The translations under genes were made by a program, and so were the position numbers. A stretch of 64,000 nt of DNA from Proteles cristata cristata (lineage: Eukaryota > Chordata > Mammalia > Carnivora > Hyaenidae). Location: the NCBI GenBank assembly GCA_017311185.1, contig JAESUZ010003487.1, forward strand, positions 2,204,001-2,268,000, written 5' to 3'. The notes under the pieces were generated by a model, which was given only the letters and a program-made list of their open reading frames with translations, was not told where the DNA came from and did no database searches. Of this stretch, positions 43,325 through 54,410 are shown piece by piece (position 1 is the first letter of the stretch; the number at the start of each line of letters is the position of its first letter).

Positions 43325-43890
43325 ATTCAGTTCTTTTAGTTGCAAGACATAGAAGTATGTTCAAGTTGAATTAGTTACATCATTGATTTTGAAGATACAC
43401 AGGAAGTCAAGAGGAGAGGAGTCAGCCACACTGAGTGGGATGTTGCTGAGCACAAAGGAATGTGTCTAATCATCTGATGGCAGGTGTCCCTAGATCTTTG
43501 CTCCTGTGGTCCACCCTGAAGATGATTGGTCTCCAATTTCTGCTATAATTAACCCATTGATGGATCTACATGTCTCTTTATAAACAGACTGTTCTTTCCA
43601 AGTTCTGGCCTGTTAGGCCAAACAGAAGTGCCTATAGACCCTGATCCAGTCCAAGCCTCCTTTCAGTCTAAGGGCAACGTGAAGGAGAAATCGTTGTCCT
43701 CATTGTTGTTCAGGGATATTCACACTATTGTTCAAGATCCGGAAAGCTGAAATCAATTTCTGGAATGCGCTGTGATACGAAACACAGCTATCTATTAACC
43801 AGATCTCTGTGTGTTCATTCTGTCAATACTTGATTGGGAAAAACCAACCACCCATTGGCTCTGGTCTAGGAAGGGAGAGAAGTTAAATTA
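43325..43890 (+). repeat. possible ancient interspersed repeat
   Basis: 'ttttagttgcaagacataga' at the start, and 'ttgattgggaaaaaccaacc' then 'acccattggctctggtct' at the end, recall a common old MER-type repeat. Diverged. Confidence 0.3.
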
Positions 43891-44027
43891 GATGAAGTCA
43901 AACTGTGCATTTAAACAGCTTGCTCATGAAACCGATTTGGCCCAGGCTTACACAGCCTGGTCCCCTACATATCATATACTCATTATAGTGAGGATGACAA
44001 CAGTTCTTATTAGGAATGGGAAACAGC

Positions 44028-44250
44028 ACAGCGGTTAACACTATGACCTCTGGAGCCAGCCTGTCTGGATTAGAATCCCAGCTTCATTATTTACCAGCTG
44101 TTTACAATTGGGCAAGACATGTAACCTCTTTGTGCCTCAGTTTTCTTATGTATAAAATGAGGGTGATGGGGTTGCTTTGAGGATTAAAAGAGTTACTACT
44201 TATAAAGCACTTAGATAATCCAGTTAATTCCGTATAAATGTTTGCTAAGT
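44028..44250 (+). repeat. MIR relic, long
   Basis: Near-complete MIR: 'cacagcggttaacactatga', 'gattagaatcccagcttcat', 'cctcagttttcttatgtata' and 'aaagcacttagataatccag'. It is immediately followed by an inverted MIR. Confidence 0.88.
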
Positions 44251-44261
44251 AAATACCTCCT

Positions 44262-44368
44262 AATGTTTATTGAGCACTTACAATGTGTCTGACATCGTGT
44301 TAAGTATCTTACATGCATTAAAAAAAATTTTAAATCCCTAATAGCCCTACGGCAATGACACTAATTAT
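44262..44368 (-). repeat. MIR relic, inverted neighbour
   Basis: 'gtttattgagcacttacaat' and 'tgtctgacatcgtgttaagt' are reverse MIR 3' text, cut by the following SINE. Confidence 0.8.
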
Positions 44369-44379
44369 ATAACAGGATG

Positions 44380-44602
44380 GGTTTTTAAAAAAATTTTTTA
44401 AATGTTTTATTTATTTCTGACAGAGAGACAGCATGAGCAGGGGAGGGTCAGAGAGAGAGGGAGACACAGAATCTGAAACAGGCTCCAGGCTCTGAGCTAG
44501 CTGTCAGCACAGAGCCCGACGCGGGGCTCGAACCCATAAATTGTGAGATCATGACCTGAGCCAAAGTCGGACACTTAACCGACTGAGCCACCCAGATGGC
44601 CC
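44380..44602 (-). mobile_element. felid SINEC, 'GACCCTCC' subfamily, with TSD
   Basis: The perfect 11-bp TSD 'ataacaggatg' lies at 44369-44379 and 44603-44613. It contains 'gagctagctgtcagcac' and CpG-rich 'agcccgacgcggggctcg'. Confidence 0.96.
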
Positions 44603-44613
44603 ATAACAGGATG

Positions 44614-45747
44614 TTTAAAAGGCACTCCTTCTAGTTTGCATTTCAGCTGAGAAAAAAACATAAGCAAGAATACCCACATTCAAAAGTGAGATGCTAACCA
44701 GCTTCCGCAGGACATGCGAAGAAGGTGGTTAAGAATCAGTTTTGACTCTTAGGTTAAAGAGGCAAGGAGGGAGGGCATCTTTGGACAAGGACATTATAAA
44801 TGGGAAGACAATAAGAGTATATTCCTGACCCCAAAGCTAGTGAGGAGGCATTAAGGAGAACATGCCCTATGCCTCCTAGAGTTTGGGGTCAAAGTGGCTA
44901 GTATCTGATGCATGGCATCTCGTTCTGAAAAACCTCAAGACTGGGACTTTCACCCTGTGGGTAGAGCAAAGCTACTTTTACTGGGAGCAGGTGGACCTGC
45001 CAGGGATGGCAGGCCAGAGGTATGTGAATTTCATGGACCAGATGGCCAAACAGGAGGGGTGAGCCTGGGAGTCATTTTAAAGGAGACTGACACCAGGGAC
45101 ATCGACTTTAAGCAGGAAGCGGGAGGTCAATAGGGCTTGTAAGTAAGTGGCCAGCCCCAAGAGAGACCGTACCCATGATCACGTCAGGGGTGCTGCTGAT
45201 ATGTTCCCAAATGGGTCTCCAAGAGACCCACAGAAACATTCCACGAAAGCAAGAGTCAGTGTTGAACACCTGTCATCTCTATGGAACTGTAACACCAGCG
45301 TTAGTCAAGGAAAATCACTGAGGGTTCAGCTTCTCTGGCAGTGAGGGTGGGCTAGGGAGGTAGAGGGTGGGGGTCCAGAGGTGGGCAAGCATAGGTTGGA
45401 AAGCAATCAAAGCCCGCCCCCCCTTTTCCTCTGTAGACTTACATAATGAGTGAGGGCTGACATCAAGGAAGGGGAAAATGAATTTCAAGTTTGGATTTTT
45501 ACACAGAACTCAACATTTCAGTTACTGAAGTGTGACTATTCTGTGACTACACATGACAGAGAACTTTGTAGTACCTGAGAGTGACTGGAGGTATCCAAGA
45601 CCTACTTTAGATTTCATCCAAGGGACAGGGAAATATTAGCCCTACAGAGTCTAATGGTCTGAGTGGACAGTAGGGGAAAGAAAGTTATTTTTTACTTGCA
45701 CCCCATGGAATCCTGCTCTTCAAACAAAATGGATGCAGTAATAATAA
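44614..45747. other. unassigned sequence
   Basis: No repeat recognised. ORFs of 73 and 65 codons (44912, 45147) lack support. G-rich near 45340-45385. Confidence 0.4.
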
Positions 45748-45972
45748 CAATTAACAACCCTAACATTTATTGAGGACTTACTACGTGCCAGTTCATATTT
45801 AAAGTACATGATATGTCCTTGCTCATTTACTCCTAGGAGGTAACAACCCTAGGAAGTAAACCTATGGATTTTGTAAAACCCACTGACAAAAAAGGAAACT
45901 GAGGCTTGGAGAAACCAAGTACTTGATTAAGGTAACACAGCTAGTAAGTGGCAGATCCGGAATCCACGTGAT
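45748..45972 (-). repeat. MIR relic, long
   Basis: 'atttattgaggacttactac', 'aaaaggaaactgaggcttgg' and 'acacagctagtaagtggcag' are nearly full reverse MIR. Confidence 0.88.
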
Positions 45973-46227
45973 GTTAGCACACTCAGATATGGCCCCTGGC
46001 AGATCATTCCCCTCCCTACCCTGAGCAACTTGTGAGTCCTGGAGCTAGTCAGGGCTCTCTCCTGTGGATAAGACAACGGCCACAGGAGGCATGGACTTGC
46101 TCCAACATCTCTAGCATCATCCATACAGATTTTCTACAGTTCCACATAGAATCTTGATCAAGCCCTCTCCAAACACGTGGCCAGTGGGAAGCATTCCTCG
46201 GTAGGCGTCTTTAAGAGAAGACTACGA

Positions 46228-46442
46228 AGGGGGTGCCTGGGTGGCTTAGTTGTTTAAGCGTCCGACTTTCGCAGTTCGTGGGTTCGAGCCTGGGCTCTAA
46301 GATGCTGACTGCCAGCTCGGAGCCTGGAGCCTATTTCAGAGTCTGTGTCTCCCTCTCTCTGACCCTCCCCTGCTCACGCTGTCTCTCTCTCTCTCTCTCT
46401 CTTTCCTAGAAATAAATAAAAATATTTAAAAAAATTAAAAAA
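46228..46442 (+). mobile_element. felid SINEC, 'GACCCTCC' subfamily, with TSD
   Basis: The TSD is 'agaagactacga' at 46216-46227 and 'agaagactatga' at 46443-46454. A box region deletion removes the 'tcaggtcatgatctcacgg' segment, so pol III box B context is altered. Confidence 0.95.
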
Positions 46443-46454
46443 AGAAGACTATGA

Positions 46455-47024
46455 GGAAGAGTCATGACATCCACTTGCGGTTTTATAGCAGCCTTCCTTA
46501 AAGGTAACCAGCCTTTTGTTAAGAATGCTTTGGATTTTTTTAATGAATTCAAGTCTGGGACTTGCCTGAGGGCCCAGTACTCCTTGCTCTGTTGAGTTTG
46601 AATTAGGTACAGGATCCTGTTTGTCAGGTCTGAATTTTTTTCTTCTGATACAATCAAACAGTCCTTTGCACTACCTGACAGTTTTCTTCCTGTGGTCCCC
46701 TTAACTGATAAGCTTGGGGTATTAGGCCTCTTACATGGCCACTTGCTATCAATGCTTTGAGGCTGCAGCTCTCTGGACTCCCACTTGGCTTTCACCTGTC
46801 ACTACCTTGACCCTGCCATTCCAGCTCCCTGCACCCCCCCTACAATCAGTAAGCTGCCTTTTGTTTCAGGCTCTTGAGGTGAGACATGAGATGATAAAAG
46901 ATAAACTGTGTGTTGAGAGTTAAGGTTATGTTCAAAGTTTGAAAGATGATTTAAAAAAGAAGCTACCTGAGCACTGAATGGCTTAAGTTTGGAGTTTGGG
47001 AATTCTGAGACTAGTATGAATGTC
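46455..47024. other. unassigned sequence
   Basis: No family recognised. May contain an old LTR remnant, but nothing decisive. Confidence 0.35.
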
Positions 47025-47043
47025 AAAAAATGTTCTCACTACA

Positions 47044-47260
47044 TGGTGTGCCTGGGTGGCTCAGTCCATTAAGCATATGACTCTTGATCTGGGCTCGGGT
47101 CATGATCTTGTGGTTTGTGAATTCGCGCTCCTGCATCGGGCTCTGTGCAGCCTGCTTGGGATTCTGTCTCTCCTTCTCTCTGTCCCACCTCTGCTTGTGC
47201 ACGTGCATGCTTGCTCTCTCTGTCTCTGTCTCTCTCTCTCAAAAATAAATAAGTAAACAT
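47044..47260 (+). mobile_element. felid SINEC with 19-bp TSD
   Basis: The TSD 'aaaaaatgttctcactaca' lies at 47025-47043 and, with one mismatch, at 47261-47279. Confidence 0.96.
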
Positions 47261-47343
47261 AAAAAATGTTCTTACTACAAAAATGTATCCTAACACTCTG
47301 TACCTTTGTAACTATACCTAAAGGATTAGAAATAAAGCACATA

Positions 47344-47558
47344 TTGGGGCACCTGGGTGGTTCAGTCGGTTAAGCGTCCAGCTTTGGCTCAGGTCATGAT
47401 CTCATGCTTCATGGGTTCGAGCACGTGGGCTCTGTGCTGACAGCTAGCTCAGAGAGCCTGGAACCTGTTTCAGATTCTGTGTCTCCCTCTCTCTCTTGAC
47501 CCTCCCTGCTCATGCTCGGTCTCTCTCTCTCTCTCAAAAATAAATAAAATATTTAAAA
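47344..47558 (+). mobile_element. felid SINEC, 'GACCCTCC' subfamily
   Basis: An imperfect TSD is 'agaaataaagcacata' at 47328-47343 and 'agaaataaaacatata' at 47559-47574. It carries 'gctgacagctagctcagag'. Confidence 0.95.
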
Positions 47559-48372
47559 AGAAATAAAACATATATGTAGTTAGAAAGAGATACTGATCAA
47601 CACACAAAATAAAATAGTAAACAAAAGCATATATTAAATCATTATGGGCAGTTTGTTACTGGTATGTGAAGAGATGAAGATAAATGGAAAAATTAAGACT
47701 TTCTAGATAGTTCTAAATATGAACATTTAGTATAAGACAAAAATAAATGGTGTTAGGACACTTGGCTAGCTATATGGGAAAAATGAAGCTTGGATCCCAC
47801 CTCACTTCTTATTCAAAAATAAAATCTAGATAGCCCAAAGACTTAAAAATGAAACGTAAAACCGTAATAGTACTAGAAGAAAACATAAAATAATTTTTTC
47901 ATTATAATCTCAAAGTGAGGGAAGGCTTTTTAAGCATAAGACAAAAGCCATAGGGAAAATGACTACATTTGACTACATATATTAAATATTCTTGTGTGAA
48001 AAGTTACTATAAAGAAAGTTGAAAAAAACTCAGAAAAAAATATTTGCAGCAGATATGATAGAATAAAAGACTAATTTCCAAGAGTCCTTAGAAAATAGAT
48101 TAAAACCCACACAGAAAAATAATGGAGGAAGGAAAAAAGGAGGGAGGAGGAGGAGGAAGAAATAGATTTGCCAAGACATGAAAACGTTGTTCACAAATAT
48201 ACGTTTGTTTAAAAGTAGGAAAATATAGTCATCTTCACTTGTAATTAAAGGAATGCAAATTTTAAAACCAATATTCTTAAGCTAAAGAATATTTTATTTT
48301 ATGCCAGCAGAGAGATGGGGAAACGATGGCTCTTATACAATGTGAGAAAATAAATTAGGATAGCCTCTATAG

Positions 48373-48714
48373 AAAGAAGGAAATCTGGCCATGTGTAGCA
48401 ACATGGATGGACCTTGAGGGTGTTATGCTGAGCGAAATAAGTCAGGCAGAGAAGGACAAATATCATATGTTTGCACGTATAGGAGGATTAGGAGGAACTT
48501 AACAGAGGACCAAGGGGGAGAAGAAGGGGGAAATGGTGGGGGAAAGGGAGAGAGGCAAACCATGAGAGACTCTTGAATGCTGAGAAACAAACTGAGGACT
48601 GATGGATGTGGAGGGGAGGGGAAGATGGGCATGGAGGAGGGCACTTGTGGGGATGAGCACTGGGTGTTATATGGAAACCAATTTGACAATAAACTATTTG
48701 TAAGAAAAAAAAGA
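48373..48714 (+). mobile_element. 5'-truncated carnivore L1 with TSD
   Basis: The last ORF2 codons and the G-rich 3'UTR end 'gacaataaactatttgtaag'. The perfect 13-bp TSD 'atagcctctatag' lies at 48360-48372 and 48715-48727. Confidence 0.95.
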
Positions 48715-48796
48715 ATAGCCTCTATAGGAAATCATTGGTTGGTGTTAAAAAAAAAAAAAGTTTAAATGCAAATATCTTTGACCCAGAAGCTCAAGT

Positions 48797-49080
48797 TTTT
48801 TTTTATGAATATAATTTATTGGAAAATTGGCTTCATGCCCTACCCAGTGCTCATCAAAACAAGTGCCCTCCCTCAGTGCCCATCACCCATTTCCTCCTCT
48901 CCCCCCCATCCACCCTCAGTTTGTTCTCTGTATTTAAGAGTCTCCTATGGTTTGCCTCCCTCCTTCTCAGTTTGTTAACTGTTTTTCCCCTTCCCTCCCC
49001 CCATGGTTTTCTGTTAAGTTTCTTCTTTGACTGACTTATTTCATTCAGCATATTACCTCCCAGTTCCTCCATGTTGCCAA
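48797..49080 (-). mobile_element. 5'-truncated L1 3' end, opposite strand
   Basis: Starts with T9 (tail) and reads 'cccagtgctcatcaaaacaa', 'tctgtatttaagagtctcct' and 'tgacttatttcattcagcat'. A short TSD-like 'agctcaag'/'agctcag' pair is at 48789 and 49082. Confidence 0.9.
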
Positions 49081-49203
49081 TAGCTCAGTTTTTAGGAATT
49101 TATGTTGAGAGTTGCAAAGACTATATGAATATGGAAATTCATTACAGTATCTTTAGTAACAAAACACTAGAAACAACCTGCATGTCTATCAATAGGTGCT
49201 AAA

Positions 49204-49436
49204 TTTTTTTAAGCTTGTTTTGAGACAGAGAGAGAGAGAGAACACACATTAGCAGGGGAGAGGAACAGAGGGAGAGAAAGAGAATCCCAAGGCGGCTCTT
49301 TGGTATCAGTTTGGAGCCTGACATGGGGCTGGACTTGGAGCTGGATGCGGTGCTAGATCTTACCAACCATGAGATCATGACCTGAGCCCAGATCAAGAGT
49401 CAGATGCTTAACTGACTAAGCCACTCAGGTGCCCCA
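49204..49436 (-). mobile_element. felid SINEC
   Basis: The sequence runs from 'aagcttgttttgagacagag' to 'taagccactcaggtgcccca'. A weak TSD ('aggtgctaa'/'agatgctaa') is at about 49194 and 49439. The centre has an extra 'ggagctggatgcgg'. Confidence 0.9.
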
Positions 49437-49623
49437 GTAGATGCTAATTAAAAAGATTATGGCATGTTCATGCAATGGAATACCATACAACTGTTTAAAA
49501 AACTGAATTACAGTTTTATGAACTGATACAGAATATTCTCCACACAATACTATTAAATTAAAAAAAATGCAATCTATAGGAAAATGTGTAGAGTATGCTC
49601 TAACTTGGTCTTATTAACGGGGC

Positions 49624-49828
49624 GGGGAGGGGGTTTCTGGGTGACTCACTCAGTTAAGCATCCAACTCTTGAGTTCTGAGTTCGGCTCAGGTCATGACCT
49701 CATGGTTCATGAGTTTGAGCCCCACATTGGGCTCTGCACTGACAACATAGAGTCTGCTTAGTATTCTCTCTTTCTTCCTCTCTACCCCTCCCCCCTCTCT
49801 CAAAATATGTAAACAAACATTTTAAAAT
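49624..49828 (+). mobile_element. felid SINEC
   Basis: 'gggtttctgggtgactcact' is a diverged head. 'cattgggctctgcactgaca' and a short A-rich tail follow. Confidence 0.9.
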
Positions 49829-49845
49829 GAGCAATAGGGCCATTC

Positions 49846-49889
<44 letters not shown>
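49846..49889. repeat. (CTAT)n microsatellite
   Basis: About 10-11 perfect units. Confidence 0.95.
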
Positions 49890-50161
49890 ATGCATACAGT
49901 TGTTAAGAAAGACTTCCAGTAACATTTTGGAAGTAAAAATGGCATAAACCATCTAAAGAGAAAAAAAAACCCACTTAGATTATTTATATAACTTATATAG
50001 TGGCAGCAGAACCAATTGATCAATAAATTGTGATTAAGGATGTCCAGCTCTTATCCTAAAGGTTTCATTTTTTAAAAATAATGAATTTCAAATATAAAAA
50101 TGCCAGTTAATTGTGATTTACTACTTAAGTTTGCTTGAGCCATTGAAAGTAGAGAGGCAGG

Positions 50162-50371
50162 GGGCACCAGAGTGGCTCAGTTGGTTAAGCGGTCGACTCT
50201 TAATTTCGTGTCAGGTCATGATCTCACGGTTTGTGGGTTCGAGCCGGCATCAGACTTTGTGATGACAGTGCAAAGCCTGCTTTGGTTTCTCTCTCCCTTT
50301 ATCTCTGCTCCTTCCCCGCTTGCATTCTCTCTCTGTTTCTCTATCAAAATAAATAAATATTAAAAAAAAGA
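50162..50371 (+). mobile_element. felid SINEC with TSD
   Basis: The 16-bp TSD 'aaagtagagaggcagg' lies at 50146-50161 and, with one mismatch, at 50372-50387. Confidence 0.95.
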
Positions 50372-50387
50372 AAAGTAAAGAGGCAGG

Positions 50388-50930
50388 ATGGAATTATCCC
50401 AGCAAGTAAGCAAAAAATCTCCCAGCAGCCTCTGGGTGACCTTCACTTTTTACAGTTTTCCATCAAGTGCAGAGAAGGATGATCAAAGACGAGTCACTAC
50501 TCCAGGACCTAGTGCCCAGAGGGCAGGGAGAGGCATCAGGAAACTAGAGTCCACAACTTTCAGTCTGGGAGCCATGATGGCCTTGATGACTAAAACACCC
50601 TACTTTACACTTGGTGCAAGGCTCAAGTTAATAAAGGTTTTCAGAAGCTGGGAAAGGCTCTCACTCCCTGAAAAAGTGGTGCCCATGTCAAATTTGAGCC
50701 ATTTTCCTGGATTATGTCTCAGACCCTGTTATGACTGGCAAATGGAAATGAGAATAAGCCAGTCTCTAGACATGTTAATGTGATAGTTTCGTCACAATAC
50801 ATTTAGCCGCTACCAAAATAAAAGGAAACTTTTAAGTTGGTTCTCTATCAACCTCAGTTTTCCATTTGCAGCTTAATAGCTTATGAAACTTTATAAATAC
50901 TTAATGACATTATCTTGGTTTGAGGCAGTG
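50388..50930. other. unassigned sequence
   Basis: A 131-codon plus-strand ORF (50388-50783) starts at the SINE's TSD edge and shows no domain. Probably chance. Confidence 0.35.
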
Positions 50931-50935
50931 GTTCT

Positions 50936-51122
50936 TAATTGGGGGGATTTGTCCCCCAGGAGACTTGACGATGGCTGGACGCATTTTTGGTTGTCACAAC
51001 CAGGATGCTCCTGGCATCTCGGGAGGTGGAGACAAGCAATGTTGCTAAACATCTTACGAAACACAGCACAACCCTCCCACAACCAAGAATAATCCAGTGT
51101 AAAATGTCGATAGACCTTGGTC
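50936..51122 (+). mobile_element. MER20-like hAT DNA transposon relic
   Basis: 'cagtggttcttaattggggg', 'gtcccccaggagacttgacg', 'cgcatttttggttgtcacaa' and 'gttgctaaacatcttacgaa' follow the MER20 consensus order. The far terminal repeat is eroded. Non-coding and non-autonomous. Confidence 0.8.
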
Positions 51123-51655
51123 TCTTTTGTTCTTAGTATAGTAGGTGAAGTGTCCCTGCTTTAACTCAAACTCATGGCAAAAATGTAGCCTTCCTTTGAT
51201 GCAAAACTGTCAACTCACTGTTTATGAATGTAATGCAGTTCGAAAAACTCTCAACTACACCCTAACGTACATGTCTTAGTATTTCCTCCTTCTCTCTCTT
51301 AATACCTCCTTCTCCCTCCCTCCCACTTTCAGGCTGAGTTACATATACTTCTGAGCTGTTCCCCAAATACCCTATAACTCTGCTACCTTCTTCATAATAG
51401 CAAATACTTAGTAATCCTTTATTGTGGGTCAGGTCTGGGTTAAGTGGTTTATATGCTTTGCTCTTTGTACACTCCGCAACCGCCGTCCAGCAGAGGTGTT
51501 GTTTTCCTCTCTGTCTGACTCCAGAGTGCACCTGTGCATTACAGTACACCGTCCCTATCACAGCGGCTTGTGATCGCTGATTTTCACATTGGCCTCCCCT
51601 CCTCCAGCTGGGTCTTCTTTTTTAAATTAGGGATCACAGTTGTTTCTTTTTTTTC
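51123..51655. other. unassigned, possible MIR trace
   Basis: 51395-51510 has weak reverse MIR text ('gtggtttatatgctttgctc'). The rest is unrecognised. Confidence 0.3.
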
Positions 51656-51659
51656 CTCT

Positions 51660-51860
51660 TTTATTTAAAGTGTTTATTTATTTTAAGAGAGAGAGAGACA
51701 GAATGTGAGCAGAGAGAGAGGGAGACACAGAATCTGAAGCAGGCTTCAGGCTCCTGAGCAGTCAGCACAGAGCGTGATGTGGGACTCAAACCTCCTCACC
51801 GTGAGATCATGACCTGAGCCAAAATCAGATGCTTAACTGACTGAGCCACCCAGGTCCCCA
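51660..51860 (-). mobile_element. felid SINEC
   Basis: 'ttatttattttaagagagag' to 'ctgagccacccaggtcccc'. The 'gagcaggggaggggca' segment is deleted. Confidence 0.93.
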
Positions 51861-52589
51861 GGTCTTTTTCATTTCTGTATCTCCAGAGCATCCCATACGG
51901 AGCCTCACAGATAGTAAGATAAATGAGTGATGGATGAACGCATGGATAAATGGTTATATAGATATGTCCTGTTCAATTTGAAATCTTGTCACACTTACAA
52001 TACACACATATAGATTCTCTGCCATGTAAAGCAGACAATCTATTTCAGTTTTTCTATGTGCCAAAAAAAAGGATTGAGAAATATTATAGTATCCAGAGGC
52101 TTCTACAAAGTATTCAGCTAAAAAATGTAAGTTTTCATCTTGTCTCTATGTTACAGTGTCTTAATTCAATTCCCAGTGACCTAAGAAAAGCAACACTATT
52201 CCAGAAGTATTCTATTGGAAACATTTCCTAGGAACAGTTTATTTGGTTGATCTTTCAAATACTTTGTCACATGTAATAATATCTGAAGTAAGTGTTAAAA
52301 TGGCTTTACAGTTTCTGTGCAGGGTGATCTGTTGACTGGTGTAATCTGTCTGTAACTTTTTCACTGGGAATGTGTAAACCTATCATGTCTGTACAGAGAA
52401 ATCTACATAATACGTTTGGCTGGGTCTTTAGAATGGACTTTCCCCTTTCCCTTCCTCCTATGACCTACAGGCACCTGTGACCATGGAGTAGCTCTTTGGC
52501 ACATGGAAAAGATATCCAAGTATATGAGAAAATAGCAGGAGGCTCATTCTTTCTTACTCAGAGTGTAGGGAGTACCGAGGTTTTTGCTT
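51861..52589. other. unassigned sequence
   Basis: 'gatgaacgcatggataaatg' near 51934 is a MIR/L2-like tail. Otherwise nothing recognised. Confidence 0.35.
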
Positions 52590-52870
52590 CTGTTTTTTTT
52601 TTCCCTGTTGTTTGTTCTTTTGAATTATGAACGCACATTTCTTTATTCACACATACTGCAAAAATGCAGATACATCACAATGGTTCCATTAAAAAAATTT
52701 CCAACTCCTCATTCTTCACTGCCAATTTCTTTCCCCACAGGTAAGCATGTTCTTATTCTATTTTAATTTGGTTGTGGATAATTAATACTGGTGCAAACAT
52801 CAAAAACTATGAAAAGGTGGAGTCTCCCACCCATTTCCCATTACTCCAAAGAGGCTGATCATTACCATTA
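52590..52870 (+). repeat. possible LINE-like relic
   Basis: 'ggagtctcccacccatttcc' and 'tgcaaaaatgcagatacatc' resemble the same old family as 13320-13885. Weak. Confidence 0.3.
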
Positions 52871-53104
52871 GCTTTGTTTGCTCTTCCAGAATGAACACAG
52901 GGTTGTGTAACATTTAGAAAAGAACACTTTCCTTCAGAGTTCATACTCTAAGCTAAATATTTTGGACATAAAATTCAGTAAAAAAATTAACATTCGTTGC
53001 CATTCCTCACCCCCCCCACTCCCCCCCCCACACCTTCTTGAGGTATCTTTAAACAAGAGAAAGAAAGGCCCATAGGAGATTCTCATTAAAATCTGAATCA
53101 ACTA

Positions 53105-53528
53105 GGGGTTCCTGGGTGGCTCAACTGGTTAAGCGTCAGGTTAAAATCTCATGGTTTGTGAGTTCAAGTCCTTCATCAGGCTCTGTGCTGACAGCTTGGA
53201 GCCTGGAGCCTGCTTCAGATTCTGTGTCTCCCTCTTTCTCTTTGCCCCCCTCCCCACTCATGCTAGCTCTCATTCTCTCTCTCTCTCTCAAAAATAAATA
53301 TTGGGAGGCGCCTGGTTGGCTCAGTCAGTTAAGTGTCCGACTTCAGCTCAGGTCATGATCTTACGGGTCGTGGGTTTGAGCCCCGCGTCAGGCTCTGTGC
53401 TGACAGCCAGCTCAGAGCCTGGAGACTGCTTCAGATTCTGTGTCTCCCTCTCTCTCTGACCCTCCCCTGCTCATACTGTCTCTCTCTCCCTCAGAAATAA
53501 AAAAATAAATATTTTTTAAAATGTTTGT
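53105..53528 (+). mobile_element. composite: SINEC with a second SINEC in its tail
   Basis: The outer TSD 'aaatctgaatcaacta' (53089-53104 and 53529-53544) flanks two head-to-tail SINEs. The first occupies 53105-53302, and its tail resumes after the second. Confidence 0.93.
53303..53500 (+). mobile_element. inner felid SINEC, 'GACCCTCC' subfamily
   Basis: The inner TSD 'aaaaataaatatt' lies at 53290-53302 and 53501-53513, made of the tail of the outer SINE. It carries 'gctgacagccagctcagag' and retains CpGs. Confidence 0.93.
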
Positions 53529-53544
53529 AAATCTGAATCAACTA

Positions 53545-54239
53545 AATTTGTTTTCCTCAGAGTGTAGCTTATTGTTTATAGATTTCCTGACTTATTAGGG
53601 AGATAGAAGAGGAATCCTGCAAAACTTGGGAAACCTTTTCCTAAGGTAAAAAGAGGAAAATGCCCACCATTGTAGATCTGGGCCTGATTGTACAGAGCAA
53701 AAGTCGTATGTTGGCTTCAGATCCTACATTGCTTATAAATTCGAACCACAAACATCTCTGTGTGATGCAGTTGTCCCCCGCAAAGACCAGTGGTTTTCCA
53801 GGAAATGTCCTCAGTACTGTGTGTGTTCAAGAAGTGTGTTCTCAGCATTTTCCTAAGATAAAATCACACTATTTCTCCATGTGAGAAATGCACTTGCCAG
53901 AGTGGACATTTCAGTCACCCCATTAAATGCGCTCTTCTAAATCTATCAGAGGGGAGTTTAAATGTGAGTTTCAGTCAGAATATGGGTCCAAGGTTTAATA
54001 TGACTGGCAACTGTCATTTTCAGGCTTGCTTGTTCTTATTATGTTACTTTGTCTCTGTTTTTCCTCCATATTTGTTTAGAAAGGAATAATTAATTGTCAA
54101 ATAAATATAGCACTCAAGCAAACAATATGTATGTGATATGAACAGTACAGATTTTTCTCGAAACAATACCTTCTATTTAATGACCTGGAAATCTCAGAGT
54201 ACTCTAAAGGCTTCAGGAAAAACATTTTCTTCCTATTTT
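53545..54239. other. unassigned unique sequence
   Basis: 53950-54110 has even composition with 'aaggaataattaattgtcaa' (TAATTAATT). It may be conserved, but nothing was tested. Confidence 0.35.
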
Positions 54240-54410
54240 AAATCTCATTAACCTGCTCTTCTATCCTCTCAGTGCCCATATAATGAAAGTAGAGAGAATA
54301 GAGGATCATTACCTGTCTATGCATGAGAAAGCTGAGGCCACAGAAATAGCCTAAGTGCTCGGGGACACACACACGAAGTCAGAGATAACATCTAGAAAAG
54401 ATTTCTGGGC
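54240..54410 (-). repeat. possible MIR relic
   Basis: 'gcatgagaaagctgaggcca' is reverse MIR core. Diverged. Confidence 0.4.

Larger units (their letters stand above)
47575..49620 (+). mobile_element. old L1 remnant with nested insertions
   Basis: 'aagcttggatcccacctcac', 'tagtactagaagaaaacata' and 'acaaaagccatagggaaaat' are L1 ORF2 C-terminal text. Continuations lie at 48728-48787, 49081-49200 and 49448-49610 ('gcaatggaataccatacaac'). Two later L1 3' ends and one SINE interrupt it. Confidence 0.82.

Noticed and set aside
49846..49889. Regularly spaced short repeats considered as a CRISPR array
   Set aside because: Pure (CTAT)n microsatellite in eukaryotic DNA with no spacers.
50388..50783. 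131-codon plus-strand ORF
   Set aside because: Begins at a SINE edge, without similarity to any family I know. Expected length by chance in 64 kb.
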